Origin: Herbidospora cretacea
GTDB lineage: Bacteria > Actinomycetota > Actinomycetes > Streptosporangiales > Streptosporangiaceae
Direction of reading: 5' to 3'
DNA length: 64,000 nt
Assembly (NCBI RefSeq): GCF_001570605.1
Contig: NZ_BBXG01000007.1
Span: 304,042 to 368,041 of the forward strand
Position 1 is the stretch's first letter. Every line of letters begins with the position of its first letter. Shown piece after piece: positions 50,171 to 60,721 of the stretch. The notes beneath the pieces were generated by a model. It saw only the letters and a program-made list of their open reading frames with translations. It made no database searches and had not been told where the DNA came from. A program made the translations under genes and the position numbers.

Positions 50171-50821
50171 TTACTCCTCGCCGTCGCGGGAGCCGGTGAC
50201 GAGGTAGACCACGTCGCGGGCGACGCGGACGGCGTGGTCGGCGTAGCGCTCGTAGTAGCGGCCGGCCAGGGTGATGTCGATCGCGGCCTCGATGCCGTGG
50301 TTCCAGGTCGGCGACAGCAGGACGCGGAACAGGCGGCGGTGCAGGCGGTCCATCGCGTCGTCGTCGGCCTCCAGTTCCTTGGAGAGCGCGACGTCGCGGG
50401 TGGCGATGCAGGTGCCGGTCTTGGTGATCAGTCGCTCGGCCACCTGGTCCATCTCGACGATGGTGTCGCGGAGCTCGGCGGGGATGGCGGACTCGGGGTG
50501 GCGCATCCGGGCGATCTTGGCGATGTGCTCGGCCAGGTCGCCCATCCGCTCCAGGTCGGCGGCCATGCGCAGCGCGGTGATGACCGTACGGAGATCGACC
50601 GCGACGGGCTGCTGGGTGGCCATGACCTCGTAGATGGAGGTCTCCACCTCGGCGTGGAGCCGGTTGACCTCCTCGTCCTGAGAGATCACACTCTCGGACA
50701 GGTGCAGGTCGGCGTCGAGAAGGGCCGTGGTGGCCCGGGACATGGCCGAGCGAACCAGGCGGGTCATCTCGACCAGCTTGATGGTGAGGGAGTCCAGCTC
50801 GTCATGAAAGGCGTCGCGCAT
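50171..50821 (-). CDS. phoU: Phosphate signalling protein PhoU
   Basis: A 216-residue PhoU with two helical repeats. Metal-binding motifs appear as ERMGDLAEHIAKIARM in repeat one and RYYERYADHAVRVARDVVYL in repeat two. PhoU links phosphate uptake to the PhoR kinase and keeps the regulon off in high phosphate. It is divergent from phoR-phoP. Start at ATG 50821 (an in-frame GTG at 50830 adds three residues). Confidence 0.95.
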   Translation of the reverse strand: MRDAFHDELDSLTIKLVEMTRLVRSAMSRATTALLDADLHLSESVISQDEEVNRLHAEVETSIYEVMATQQPVAVDLRTVITALRMAADLERMGDLAEHIAKIARMRHPESAIPAELRDTIVEMDQVAERLITKTGTCIATRDVALSKELEADDDAMDRLHRRLFRVLLSPTWNHGIEAAIDITLAGRYYERYADHAVRVARDVVYLVTGSRDGEE

Positions 50822-50844
50822 GCCCGCCACGGTAATCGGCGCTT

Positions 50845-50873
50845 CGTGAACGATCTCCGACCGTTAGGTGAAC
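50845..50873 (-). promoter_or_regulatory. Candidate PHO box in the phoU/phoR intergenic region
   Basis: GTTCACC (50867-50873) and GTTCACG (50845-50851) as direct repeats on the minus strand, 22 bp apart, twice the 11-bp PHO box period. Suggests PhoP binding and self-control. Confidence 0.5.
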
Positions 50874-50933
50874 TCTTCCGGAAAGGCCATGGTCAGTAGG
50901 CATCCGGCCGTGAGGAACGCGGGTATTCCCGCC

Positions 50934-50939
50934 TAGCAT
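50934..50939 (+). promoter_or_regulatory. -10 box for phoR
   Basis: TAGCAT six bases before the GTG at 50946; no Shine-Dalgarno. Confidence 0.4.
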
Positions 50940-50945
50940 CAAAGC

Positions 50946-52117
50946 GTGAATGAGTTGCTGGCGAGTCTTGCCGCGATGGGTGGGTTCCTGGTGGGCACCC
51001 TCGTCATGCTGGCGATCCGGCGGCAGTCCGATCCGCCCTCCGCGCCGGCCTCGCCGCCGGAGGAGACCCTTTCCCCCGGTGTGGCCTCACTTCTCGCGGT
51101 GCTGCCCTCGTCGGCGGTCGTGCTCGACCGGGAGGACCGGGTTCTGCGGGCCAGCTCGGCGGCCCGCGCCTACGGCCTGGTCCGCGGCGACAACCTGGTC
51201 TCGGCCGAGCTGCTCGCGCTGGCCCGCAAGGTCCGCCGCGACGGCGAGATCCGCGAGGGCGAGATCGAGGCCCCCGGCCGCAAGTTCGGCCAGGAGTCGA
51301 CCAACTTCGCGGTCCGGGTCGCGCCGCTCGGTTCGACCGGCCAGGTGCTGGTGCTGGCCGAGGACCAGACCGACCGGCTGCGGGTCGAGGCGGTCCGCCG
51401 CGACTTCGTCGCCAACGTCAGCCACGAGCTCAAGACCCCGGTCGGCGCGCTCAGCCTGCTCGCCGAGACGATCCAGGACGCCGCCGACGACCCCGAGGCG
51501 GTCACCCGGTTCGCCGGCCGCATGCAGCACGAGGCGGCCCGGCTCACCTACCTGATCCAGGACCTGATCACCCTGTCCCGGATCCAGGGCGCCGAGGAGA
51601 CCCCGACGCCCGAGCCCGTCCCGGTCGACGACGCGGTCCACGAGGCCATCGACCGGTGCAGCACCAAGGCGGCGTCCAAGGACATCACCCTGGTCGCGGG
51701 CGGCACCGGCGGGCTCAGCATCTGGGGCGACGACGAGCTGCTCGTCACCGCCCTGCGCAACCTGATCGACAACGCGGTGGCCTACAGCCCCGAACACACC
51801 CGCGTGGTGGTCAGCGCCCGCCCGGCGGGCGACTGCGTCGAGATCAGCGTCAGCGACCAGGGCATCGGCATCCCCGAGAACGCCCAGGAACGCATCTTCG
51901 AGCGCTTCTTCCGGGTCGACGCGGCCCGGTCGCGCTCGACCGGTGGCACCGGCCTCGGCCTGGCCATCGTCAAACACGTCGCCGTCGCCCACGGCGGCGA
52001 GGTCTCGGTCTGGAGCAAGGAAGGCTCCGGCTCGACCTTCACTCTCCGCCTCCCCGCCTTCGGCGGGGTCGCGGTCGCCACACCCCGCACAACGTCAACT
52101 CCCCTGGAGGCGGCCAC

Positions 52118-52121
<4 letters not shown>
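50946..52121 (+). CDS. phoR: Sensor histidine kinase PhoR/SenX3
   Basis: A 391-residue kinase with one N-terminal membrane helix (MGGFLVGTLVMLAIRR), a PAS-like domain (VLDREDRVLRASSAARAYGL), the phospho-acceptor FVANVSHELKTPVGAL with His160, and the ATPase boxes NLIDNAVAYSP, DQGIGIP, RFFRVD and GGTGLGLAIVKHV. The single membrane helix and PAS region are typical of the phosphate sensor in this group. phoP follows with an ATGA overlap; phoU is divergent. Confidence 0.94.
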
Positions 52122-52810
<689 letters not shown>

Positions 52811-52867
52811 GAACCCACGTCTCGGCACTCGCCGGCCCGTGCCAGACGCGCGGGTCGGCCACAGGCG

Positions 52868-52896
52868 TTTTCTCCGTTACGGCTCCGCCTGCCCTG
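52868..52896 (-). repeat. Dispersed element, copy 8 (minus)
   Basis: TTTTCTCCGTTACGGCTCCGCCTGCC, the reverse complement of the core, in the GC-rich gap between phoP and the lipoprotein gene. Confidence 0.6.
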
Positions 52897-53040
52897 ACGC
52901 CGACCGCCGCACCCGGGCCAGGCCCGTCACCCGGCGCTCCCCGCCCGCTCGGACCGGCCGCCGTCACGCGTGAGGCCGGGCCGTGCAGAACCCGCAAAGG
53001 AGACGGCCCGCGCGGGATGCGCGGGCCGGACCACGAGCGG

Positions 53041-53637
53041 TCAGTGGCCGGACGACTCGCCGGCCGGGGACGCGGCGGGCGAGGGCTTCGGCGGGGCCGG
53101 GACCGCGCCGGGGACCGGGGGCAGCGTCGCGTATTCGCGGTTGCGGGTGATGACCGGGACGACCATGGTGACCTGGCCCGCGTTCTGGAAGTTGAGCGTC
53201 AGGGGGATGCTCTCGCCGCCGCGCAGCGCGCTCTTCACGCCCTGGATCTGGATCTGCGCGTTGGTGCCGGTGCCGGTGCGGACGAGAGTTCCGACGGGCA
53301 GGGGCACGCTGCCGCCCTGGGCGGTCGCCGCGGCGTTCTGGTCGGGCGTGATGCCGGTCAGGGTGTCGGGGGCGGTGCCGTCGTTGGTGATCGACAGGTA
53401 GAGCGGCACGGTGCCGCCGGCGGGGATCTGGCCGCCCGGGTCGGGGCCGAGCATGTAGGCCTGGCTGACCTTGATGCCGTTGACGCCGTAGACCCCGTCG
53501 CGGATCAGCACTCCGGCCTCGGTCGGGGCATAGGGCTTGTTGGTGTTCGCGTCGGTCCCGGCGCCACACGCGGCCAGCGCGGGGGCGGCGGCCAGAAACG
53601 CGGCGATGGCGATCACCCTGCGGCTGAACGTGGTCAC
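53041..53637 (-). CDS. LpqE-like lipoprotein
   Basis: A 198-residue lipoprotein: basic start, hydrophobic core and lipobox ALAACGAG with the lipid-bearing Cys near residue 24. The mature part is beta-rich (VYGVNGIKVSQAYMLGPDPGGQIPAGGTVPLYLSITNDG) and ends in a Pro/Ala/Ser tail. Its place divergent from carD matches LpqE in mycobacteria as I recall it. It may be related to copper-chaperone-type folds; the ligand is unknown. Confidence 0.82.
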   Translation of the reverse strand: MTTFSRRVIAIAAFLAAAPALAACGAGTDANTNKPYAPTEAGVLIRDGVYGVNGIKVSQAYMLGPDPGGQIPAGGTVPLYLSITNDGTAPDTLTGITPDQNAAATAQGGSVPLPVGTLVRTGTGTNAQIQIQGVKSALRGGESIPLTLNFQNAGQVTMVVPVITRNREYATLPPVPGAVPAPPKPSPAASPAGESSGH

Positions 53638-53853
53638 GGTCGAGAGTCTCCTTGTAACGCGCGCGATCGTATGCGGGGATCACCATATCGGCGGGGTGTG
53701 GCCGTCCGATAACCGGCCCGGGAACACTCCAGACGCAGGTCACCCCGCCTGTCGGACGGTCCGATTCACACAGTCGAGCTCTTGTCAAGTCCCAAAATGA
53801 GGCTTTGACCTGCAGTTATGGTGATTTCACTGTTCCGGGAGACTGTTGACGCG

Positions 53854-53862
53854 TGGTACCCT
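53854..53862 (+). promoter_or_regulatory. Extended -10 promoter for carD
   Basis: TGGTACCCT (TG-n-TAnnnT). A start site about 7 nt on would leave a short leader with GGAAGGGG before the ATG at 53891. Confidence 0.4.
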
Positions 53863-53890
53863 GGAGTACAGCGGAAGGGGTACTTGTCAC

Positions 53891-54373
53891 ATGACTTTCC
53901 AGGTCGGCGACACGGTCGTCTACCCCCATCACGGGGCTGCTCGGATCGAAGCCATCACCACTCGGACGATTAAGGGTGAGGAAAAGACCTACCTGGTACT
54001 GAAGGTCGACAAGGGCGACCTCACCGTCCAGGTGCCTGCGGAGAACGCGGAGCTCGTCGGCGTGCGCGATGTGGTCGGTCAGGAGGGCCTAGAGAAGGTC
54101 TTCGACGTCCTGCGCATGCCTCACACCGAAGAGCCCACCAACTGGTCGCGCCGTTACAAGGCGAACCTCGAGAAGCTCGCGTCGGGTGACGTCAACAAGG
54201 TCGCCGAAGTTGTTCGGGACCTCTGGCGTCGCGACCGCGAGCGTGGACTCTCCGCAGGTGAGAAGCGGATGCTCGCCAAGGCTCGGCAGATTCTGGTCAG
54301 CGAACTCGCCCTGGCTGAGAAGACCAACGAGGACAAAGCGGAAGCCCTGCTCGACGAGGTGCTGAACTCCTGA
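53891..54373 (+). CDS. carD: CarD family transcription factor
   Basis: A 160-residue global regulator that binds RNA polymerase beta and stabilises open promoter complexes, mainly at rRNA promoters. The N-terminal Tudor-like domain is [20 protein letters not shown]; the C-terminal helical domain has [41 protein letters not shown] with the conserved Trp that wedges the bubble. ATG at 53891 with GGAAGGGG upstream. ispF follows closely. Confidence 0.96.
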   Translation: MTFQVGDTVVYPHHGAARIEAITTRTIKGEEKTYLVLKVDKGDLTVQVPAENAELVGVRDVVGQEGLEKVFDVLRMPHTEEPTNWSRRYKANLEKLASGDVNKVAEVVRDLWRRDRERGLSAGEKRMLAKARQILVSELALAEKTNEDKAEALLDEVLNS

Positions 54374-54390
54374 GCGCAAAACTTCCTAGG

Positions 54391-54873
54391 GTGGGCGTCG
54401 GTGTCGATGTCCACCCTTTTGCTTCTGGTCGTGAACTCCACCTCGCGGGCCTGTTCTGGCCCGGCGAGACCGGCCTGGCCGGCCACTCCGACGGCGACGC
54501 GGCGGCCCACGCCTGCTGCGACGCGCTGTTGTCGGCCGCCGGGTTAGGAGACCTGGGAAAGGTCTTCGGCACCTCGGACCCCCGCTGGTCGGGGGCTTCC
54601 GGGGTGACGTTGCTGACGGAGACGGCCCGGCTGGTGCGTGAGGCCGGGTACGAGATCGGCAACGTGGCCGTGCAGATCATCGGAAACCGGCCCAAGCTGT
54701 CACCTCGGCGTGCCGAGGCGGAGAAGGCGCTGGGGGCCGCCGTGGGCGCCGACGTGAGCGTCAGCGCCACCACCACCGACGGGCTGGGGCTGACGGGGCG
54801 CGGCGAGGGGATCGCGGCGATCGCCAACGCGCTGATCGCGGCGCGGGGCGCCGCGACGTCGTCGCGGGCATGA
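54391..54873 (+). CDS. ispF: 2-C-methyl-D-erythritol 2,4-cyclodiphosphate synthase
   Basis: A 160-residue MEP-pathway enzyme. Metal ligands are in VDVHPF and [40 protein letters not shown] and [19 protein letters not shown] complete the family. The GTG at 54391 has no ribosome site and trims the first strand. A CTG at 54370 overlapping the carD stop (CTGA), with GAGGT upstream, would restore the LPRVGVG start seen in relatives. ispD, usually between carD and ispF, is absent here. Confidence 0.93.
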   Translation: MGVGVDVHPFASGRELHLAGLFWPGETGLAGHSDGDAAAHACCDALLSAAGLGDLGKVFGTSDPRWSGASGVTLLTETARLVREAGYEIGNVAVQIIGNRPKLSPRRAEAEKALGAAVGADVSVSATTTDGLGLTGRGEGIAAIANALIAARGAATSSRA

Positions 54874-55178
54874 GGCGGCGGCGGCGAGGAGCGCCGGGGC
54901 TGGGCTGCGACCGACTGCGGCGGTCGGGGTCAGGGTGGGCGGAGCCGTAACGGATCATGTGCTTCTGACGCCCTGACCACAACGGACCCGTCCGTGTGCG
55001 CGGGCGGATAACGGGTTTGGTGCGTTCCAAAGGGGATGGCAACCGGATGGCGGGATCTGGCGTCTCATATGCGGTTGGGGCGGCGATCCCGTAACCAGGC
55101 GCGGTGCGTGGATCGCCGTCCCTTTTTGGGTACTTCATCCCCTAGAGGTGCAGATGTCACCTCGTCGGGGGGAATGTC
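54874..55178. other. Gene-free stretch with repeat and hairpin
   Basis: Holds the dispersed element at 54921-54960 and, at about 55082-55125, GGCGATCC ... GGATCGCC followed by CCCTTTTT, a possible terminator with a 20-nt loop. No coding frame is convincing. Confidence 0.4.
54921..54960 (+). repeat. Dispersed element, copy 9
   Basis: GTCAGGGTGGGCGGAGCCGTAACGGATCATG-type copy, 50 bp after the ispF stop. Confidence 0.55.
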
Positions 55179-55493
55179 ATGATCGCTTCGATCCTTGGCG
55201 CCATCATCATCGGTGTGGTGATTGGGGCGCTGGCGCGCCTCATTCTGCCGGGGCGGCAGAACATCAGCATCGGGATGACGATCCTGGTCGGCATCGTCGC
55301 CGCGCTGATCGGGTCGCTCATCGCGGCACTGTTCGGGTTCGCCAACACGCGCGGCTTCGACTGGTGGGAGCACATCCTCCAGCTCGTGCTGGCCGTCATC
55401 GGCGTCGCCTTCGTGGCGGGCCGGGGGATCACCGCAGGCCGGGGGCGTGGACACGGCGGGGCCACAGGCCGGCCCGGCCACAGTGGAATCTAA
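55179..55493 (+). CDS. GlsB/YeaQ/YmgE-type membrane protein 1
   Basis: A 104-residue protein with three membrane segments: MIASILGAIIIGVVIGALARLILPG, IGMTILVGIVAALIGSLIAALFGF and WWEHILQLVLAVIGVAFVAG, then a Gly/Arg-rich tail. The GxxxGxxAR-x-LPG motif marks the transglycosylase-associated (PF04226) stress family. A close paralog follows 88 bp on. Role unknown, often stress-induced. Confidence 0.88.
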   Translation: MIASILGAIIIGVVIGALARLILPGRQNISIGMTILVGIVAALIGSLIAALFGFANTRGFDWWEHILQLVLAVIGVAFVAGRGITAGRGRGHGGATGRPGHSGI

Positions 55494-55580
55494 AAAATTC
55501 CGGCGTAGGGCATATTTTGCCGGTAGAGGGTATTCGACCGCTTGAGCGTGAAGGTGTCACCCTCAAGGGGAGGTCGAATA

Positions 55581-55850
55581 ATGACCATTCAGACCATTCT
55601 CGGCGCGATCGTGATCGGCGCCATCATCGGTGTGCTGGGTCGTCTGGTGCTGCCCGGCCGTCAGCCGATCGGTTGGGTCCTGACCATCGTCGTCGGCATC
55701 GTCGCCGCCCTCATCGGCACGGCCATCGCCCAGGCGATGGGCGTCGCGACGACGGACGGGATCGACTGGATCGAACTGGTCATGCAGGTCGTCCTGGCCG
55801 TCATCGGAGTCGGCGCCGTCGCCGCACTGCGAGGCCGGACCAGGGTCTGA
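55581..55850 (+). CDS. GlsB/YeaQ/YmgE-type membrane protein 2
   Basis: An 89-residue paralog of the preceding gene: TIQTILGAIVIGAIIGVLGRLVLPG, WVLTIVVGIVAALIGTAIAQAMG, WIELVMQVVLAVIGVGAVAAL. The ATG at 55581 has GGGAGG upstream. A strong GC-rich hairpin follows, so the two genes may form one transcription unit. Tandem duplication is the likely origin. Confidence 0.88.
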   Translation: MTIQTILGAIVIGAIIGVLGRLVLPGRQPIGWVLTIVVGIVAALIGTAIAQAMGVATTDGIDWIELVMQVVLAVIGVGAVAALRGRTRV

Positions 55851-55869
55851 CCTACTGACAGAGGGTTGA

Positions 55870-55896
55870 TGCCCGGCGGCCGACGGCCGCCGGGCA
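55870..55896. terminator. GC-rich hairpin after GlsB-type genes
   Basis: TGCCCGGCGGCCG and CGGCCGCCGGGCA flank a single A: a perfect 13-bp inverted repeat, then CCGGCCTTTCC. Probable terminator without a clear T tract. Confidence 0.6.
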
Positions 55897-56412
55897 CCGG
55901 CCTTTCCACGGCCTTTCAGCCGCCACGGCGGCGGACCGGGCCGGTCATCGCCTCACCTGCAGGCCCGCTCGGCTCCCGGAGGAGACTCGGCGGGTCTTTT
56001 TCATGCCTATGGACGATGGGGCGTAGGTCGAGGTGCGCATCCTTGGCCATGAGGCCCGTGGCAGGGTGCGCGTTCGCCATGAGATTTGGCTGGGCCAAAG
56101 GCTGCGGGAGGGGTGGCCGTTCCGCGTAGCCAGTTGCGGGCCCAGGTACCGCTCTGGGGCCATGACGGCGTGTAGTGATGCGTGCCTCACACCGGACCCA
56201 CCCCCGCGAACGCGGTGATCTCCATCGTGTCCGTGAACTTCGGTCGTGACACGTGGCAGGGGTGCATGCGATGGGCCCCCAGCTCCTTGAGCGGGACCCA
56301 TTTGGCCCTGACGGCCATGGAGAAGGCCGACCGACGCCTTCTGGGAGTTCAAGCCGCGGAGAGGCTCAGAACCTGCCTGTGGGGCGGTGGTGGCGTACAG
56401 GCGAATCTATGG
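55897..56412. other. Stretch with only a small possible ORF
   Basis: About 515 bp. Apart from the possible 43-codon frame at 56187-56318 nothing is recognisable; may be decayed sequence. Confidence 0.3.
56187..56318 (-). CDS. Possible small ORF, 43 residues
   Basis: Opens MAVRAKWVPLKELGAHRM and ends MEITAFAGVGPV. It has plausible amino-acid composition but no clear ribosome site, and I do not recognise it. May be a fragment of a larger lost gene. Confidence 0.25.
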   Translation of the reverse strand: MAVRAKWVPLKELGAHRMHPCHVSRPKFTDTMEITAFAGVGPV

Positions 56413-57366
56413 TCAGGAGTCGCTGGGGGGCGTCGGGGTGCTGCGGAGGTGGCCCGAAGGGGGTGCGGGGACGTCGTCCTCGTAGGGCTCGCGCCAGGCG
56501 GCGGCTTCGATCTCCTCCGGGTCGGCCGCTTCGGGGCCGTGTTCGGGGTCGGGGTTGGCCGGGAGGCTGCGCATCGGCTGGGTGTCGACCTCGGACTCGT
56601 CACGCCGGCTCAGCTTCTCGGCGGCCTGGGCGGCGGCTTCGCCGTACTTCTTGTCGGTCTCGTCGTCGGGTTCCGGGAGCGGGTGGACGAGCACGTCGCC
56701 GACGTTCGGCTTGATCAGGTCGCCCCAGCGGGCCGGGCGTGGCGGCGGGGCGGGGGTGAGCGGGGGCGCCAGTTCCGGCGGGGCGACGGTTTCGGTCACC
56801 GGGCTCACGGGGGTCGGCGGGGTGTAGTCGGGCGGCGCGGTCACATGGGCGCTGCGGGTGAAGGGGACCACGTCGTCGTCGGGGTCGTCGTCGAGGTCGG
56901 CGCTCTTGGTGTGGGCGTACCGGATGATCAGCAGTAACAGCCACAGGCCCACGACCAGCATGATCCAGGGCACCAGGGCCACCACGACGGCGGCGGGGCG
57001 GGCCGGGATGACCGCGCCGGCGGCGCGCGCGACGTCGGCGGTCGCCGCGCCGATCAGTAACAGGATCAGGATCAGGGCGGCCTGCAGCCGGATCAGCAGC
57101 GGGCCCGAGCGCACCAGCGGGACCGCGAGCAGGGCCACCACCAGCAGGGCGTCGAACCCGGCCGGATAGAGGTAGGCGAACTCGGGGTCGGCCTGGCCGA
57201 CGAGCGCGAGCGCCCGCAGGTCGTCGAAGGAGAGCACGCAGGCGGCCCCGGCGAGCACCGCGAGCGCGAGCCCCGCGAGGCCCACGGCCACGCGGCTCAG
57301 CAGGCGGGATCCGGAGGGAGACGGACGGGAGGCGGGGCCTGCCGTCGCGGGGGGATTCGCGTCCAT
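56413..57366 (-). CDS. DUF2637 membrane protein
   Basis: A 317-residue protein with four membrane helices in residues 20-155 (LSRVAVGLAGLALAVLAGAACVLSF, FDALLVVALLAVPLV, LIRLQAALILILLLIG, AAVVVALVPWIMLVVGLWLLLLII), the layout of DUF2637/SpdA-like proteins, followed by a long Pro/Asp/Glu-rich cytoplasmic tail. DUF2637 proteins are often found on actinomycete plasmids and integrative elements, where they are linked to spread, but chromosomal copies exist. Its role here is unknown. Confidence 0.75.
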   Translation of the reverse strand: MDANPPATAGPASRPSPSGSRLLSRVAVGLAGLALAVLAGAACVLSFDDLRALALVGQADPEFAYLYPAGFDALLVVALLAVPLVRSGPLLIRLQAALILILLLIGAATADVARAAGAVIPARPAAVVVALVPWIMLVVGLWLLLLIIRYAHTKSADLDDDPDDDVVPFTRSAHVTAPPDYTPPTPVSPVTETVAPPELAPPLTPAPPPRPARWGDLIKPNVGDVLVHPLPEPDDETDKKYGEAAAQAAEKLSRRDESEVDTQPMRSLPANPDPEHGPEAADPEEIEAAAWREPYEDDVPAPPSGHLRSTPTPPSDS

Positions 57367-57425
57367 GGCGTGTCGAGCCTAGCGACTCGGGTGCCCCCGG
57401 CCGTTTTATGACACGTACGAAATGG

Positions 57426-57431
57426 CATGAT
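57426..57431 (+). promoter_or_regulatory. -10 box for the PPOX gene
   Basis: CATGAT seven bases before the ATG at 57439. Confidence 0.35.
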
Positions 57432-57438
57432 CGCTCCT

Positions 57439-57834
57439 ATGGGAGAGCAGACCTTGCCGGACGGTGCACGTTCCTTGTTCGAGGGCCCGAATTTCGCCAC
57501 CGTCTCCAGTGTCAACCCCGACGGCAGCCCGCAGGCGTCGGTCGTGTGGGTGCGGACGGACGGGGACGCCATTCTCTTCTCGACCGTCAAGGGCCGCCGC
57601 AAACACCGCAACATGGAACGCGACCCGCGTGTCTCGATCCTCGTCGTGGATCCGGCAGATCCCTACGTGTACGCCGAGGTCCGGGGCGTGGTGACCCTTT
57701 TCGACGACCCCCACGGCGACCTGATCCAGGAGCTTTCCCACAAATACACCGGTGGGCCGTTCGTGGAGGGGAGCCCCGACAACGAACGCGTCATCGTGCG
57801 TATCGCTCCCGAGAAGGTGTATCTCCGAGGCTGA
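57439..57834 (+). CDS. PPOX-class F420/flavin-dependent protein
   Basis: A 131-residue split-barrel protein: ARSLFEGPNFATVSSVNPDGSPQASVVWVRTDGDAILFSTVKGRRKHRNMERDPRVSILVVDP is the classic PPOX opening with the flavin/F420 phosphate-binding KGRRKHRN segment. The family in actinobacteria mostly uses F420 to reduce heme breakdown products or xenobiotics; the substrate here is open. Start MGEQTLP. Confidence 0.88.
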   Translation: MGEQTLPDGARSLFEGPNFATVSSVNPDGSPQASVVWVRTDGDAILFSTVKGRRKHRNMERDPRVSILVVDPADPYVYAEVRGVVTLFDDPHGDLIQELSHKYTGGPFVEGSPDNERVIVRIAPEKVYLRG

Positions 57835-57878
57835 TGCTCACGGTTTCTTAACTCGGCCTGTGCTGGCCGGGAAGGCGT

Positions 57879-57884
57879 TAGCCT
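57879..57884 (+). promoter_or_regulatory. -10 box for cysS
   Basis: TAGCCT seven bases before the GTG start at 57892, no Shine-Dalgarno. Confidence 0.45.
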
Positions 57885-57891
57885 TGCCTTT

Positions 57892-59286
<1,395 letters not shown>

Positions 59287-59295
59287 TCTGACGGA

Positions 59296-59301
59296 TAGGC
59301 T
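59296..59301 (+). promoter_or_regulatory. -10 box for rlmB
   Basis: TAGGCT eight bases before the ATG at 59310; GAGGG in between could instead act as a ribosome site. Confidence 0.3.
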
Positions 59302-59309
59302 TGAGGGTT

Positions 59310-60260
59310 ATGGCAGCGGGACGGAAAAGGCAAGGCCCTACTCGGGGTACCGGGGGCAAGGTTCGGCGCTCTCTCGAGGGCAAGGGGCCGACGCCCAAGG
59401 CCGAGGATCGGCACTGGTACAAGGACAAGGCACGGGCCGAGCGGATCTCTCGCGAGGAGCGGGGGGGTCCTTCCTCCGGGCCTCGGCGGGCACCGGTGCG
59501 GGCTCGGAAGAGTGAGGACGCGCCTGAGTACATCGGGGGGCGTAACCCTGTTGTCGAGGCGCTGCGCGCCGGGGTGCCTGCTTCTGCCCTGTACGTCGCG
59601 GCGCGGATCGAGAACGACGACCGGGTCCGCGAAGCGATCAAGATCGCTGCGGGGAACGGGATCGCGCTGCTGGAGGTCGACCGGGGGAAGCTCGACCGGT
59701 TGACCGAGGGCGGGGTTCATCAGGGTGTGGCCCTGCAGATTCCCGCCTACGAGTACGCGCATCCGCTGGATCTCGTCAACGACGCCCGGGATGCGGCCGA
59801 GGTGCCGTTGATCGTGGCGCTCGACAGCGTTACCGATCCGCGGAACCTTGGGGCTATCGCGCGGTCGGCGGCTGCGTTTGGGGCTCACGGGTTGCTGCTG
59901 CCTGGTCGGCGGTCTGCTGGGGTTACCGCCGGAGCCTGGAAGACTTCTGCGGGGACGCTGGCTTCGCTGCCTGTGGCTCGGGGGACCAACCTCACGCAGG
60001 CGCTTCAGCTTTACCGGGACGAGGGGCTGTTCATCGTGGGGCTCGATGGGGAGTCTCAGGTGAACATCGGGGACATGACGTTGGCTGCCGAGCCGCTCGT
60101 CGTCGTCGTGGGGTCTGAGGGGAAGGGGCTGTCTCGGTTGGTGCGGGAGGCCTGTGACCAGGTGGTTCGGATTCCGATGGGGGCTGCGGCCGAGTCGCTC
60201 AATGCCGGCGTTGCTGCTGGGATCGCGCTGTACGAGGTGAGTCGCCTGCGGCGGGGGTAG
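59310..60260 (+). CDS. rlmB: 23S rRNA 2'-O-methyltransferase (RlmB/TrmH family)
   Basis: A 316-residue SPOUT enzyme. A basic N-terminal extension of 75 residues (RKRQGPTRG..., HWYKDKARAERISREERG) is followed by the substrate-binding domain (EYIGGRNPVVEALRAGVPASALYV) and the knotted SAM domain: ALDSVTDPRNLGAIARSAAAFGAHGLLLP, VVGSEGKGLSRLVREACD and IPMGAAAESLNAGVAAGIALYE. It methylates G2251 of 23S rRNA in E. coli. Third-position GC drops in the last 400 bp of the gene compared with cysS. Confidence 0.93.
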   Translation: MAAGRKRQGPTRGTGGKVRRSLEGKGPTPKAEDRHWYKDKARAERISREERGGPSSGPRRAPVRARKSEDAPEYIGGRNPVVEALRAGVPASALYVAARIENDDRVREAIKIAAGNGIALLEVDRGKLDRLTEGGVHQGVALQIPAYEYAHPLDLVNDARDAAEVPLIVALDSVTDPRNLGAIARSAAAFGAHGLLLPGRRSAGVTAGAWKTSAGTLASLPVARGTNLTQALQLYRDEGLFIVGLDGESQVNIGDMTLAAEPLVVVVGSEGKGLSRLVREACDQVVRIPMGAAAESLNAGVAAGIALYEVSRLRRG

Positions 60261-60288
60261 GTGTGTACTAGACTAGGTCTCGCCTGAC

Positions 60289-60361
60289 GCCGCCTTAGCT
60301 CAATCGGCAGAGCATCTGTCTTGTAAACAGAAGGTCTGGGGTTCGATTCCCCAAGGCGGCT
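60289..60361 (+). tRNA. tRNA-Thr (anticodon TGT)
   Basis: A 73-nt cloverleaf: GCCGCCT pairs with AGGCGGC, D arm AGCTCAATCGGCAGAGC, anticodon stem TCTGT/ACAGA with loop CTTGTAA (anticodon TGT at 60322-60324), T arm CTGGGGTTCGATTCCCCA. CCA is not encoded. A sharp change to AT-richer DNA begins just after its 3' end. Confidence 0.95.
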
Positions 60362-60721
60362 CTCCACCGGCCTCTCGTTATTCGAGGGGCCGACATTAAT
60401 TGTGGCCTCCCTCCCGCAAGAAGCTTGAGTCCCACTCTTTGCCAAGTTTCGATGGAACGTTCCAATTGGGGGAAACTAAATATGGGTATCCGTCCCATAA
60501 GGGCCGGCCCAGGTATGGGCTGAACCGCCGCTTTGGGGCCTATATTGCTGTGTCGGCAAACTATTTCATATCGTGCCTAAAGTGTTAGAAACATGACACA
60601 AGAGTGCGAAATTTTAAGGCAGGGCAGCCCCCGTGGTTCCCGGGTCTCTGCCTTGCGTCGCAGCACTGGTGCGTTGAGGTAGACGGGCGCCGTGGGCCGA
60701 AAGTCGAAAGGTGGTCCGCGG
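60362..60721. other. AT-richer gap after tRNA-Thr
   Basis: About 360 bp clearly lower in GC than the rest of the window (for example ATTAATTGTGG, TATTTCATATCG, GAAATTTTAAGG). No gene is convincing. The compositional break at a tRNA 3' end suggests an island border; no direct repeat of the tRNA end is visible up to 64 kb. Confidence 0.45.

Noticed and set aside
60400-60588. 62-codon frame in the AT-richer gap after tRNA-Thr
   Set aside because: TTG start without a ribosome site, composition not protein-like, no recognisable features.
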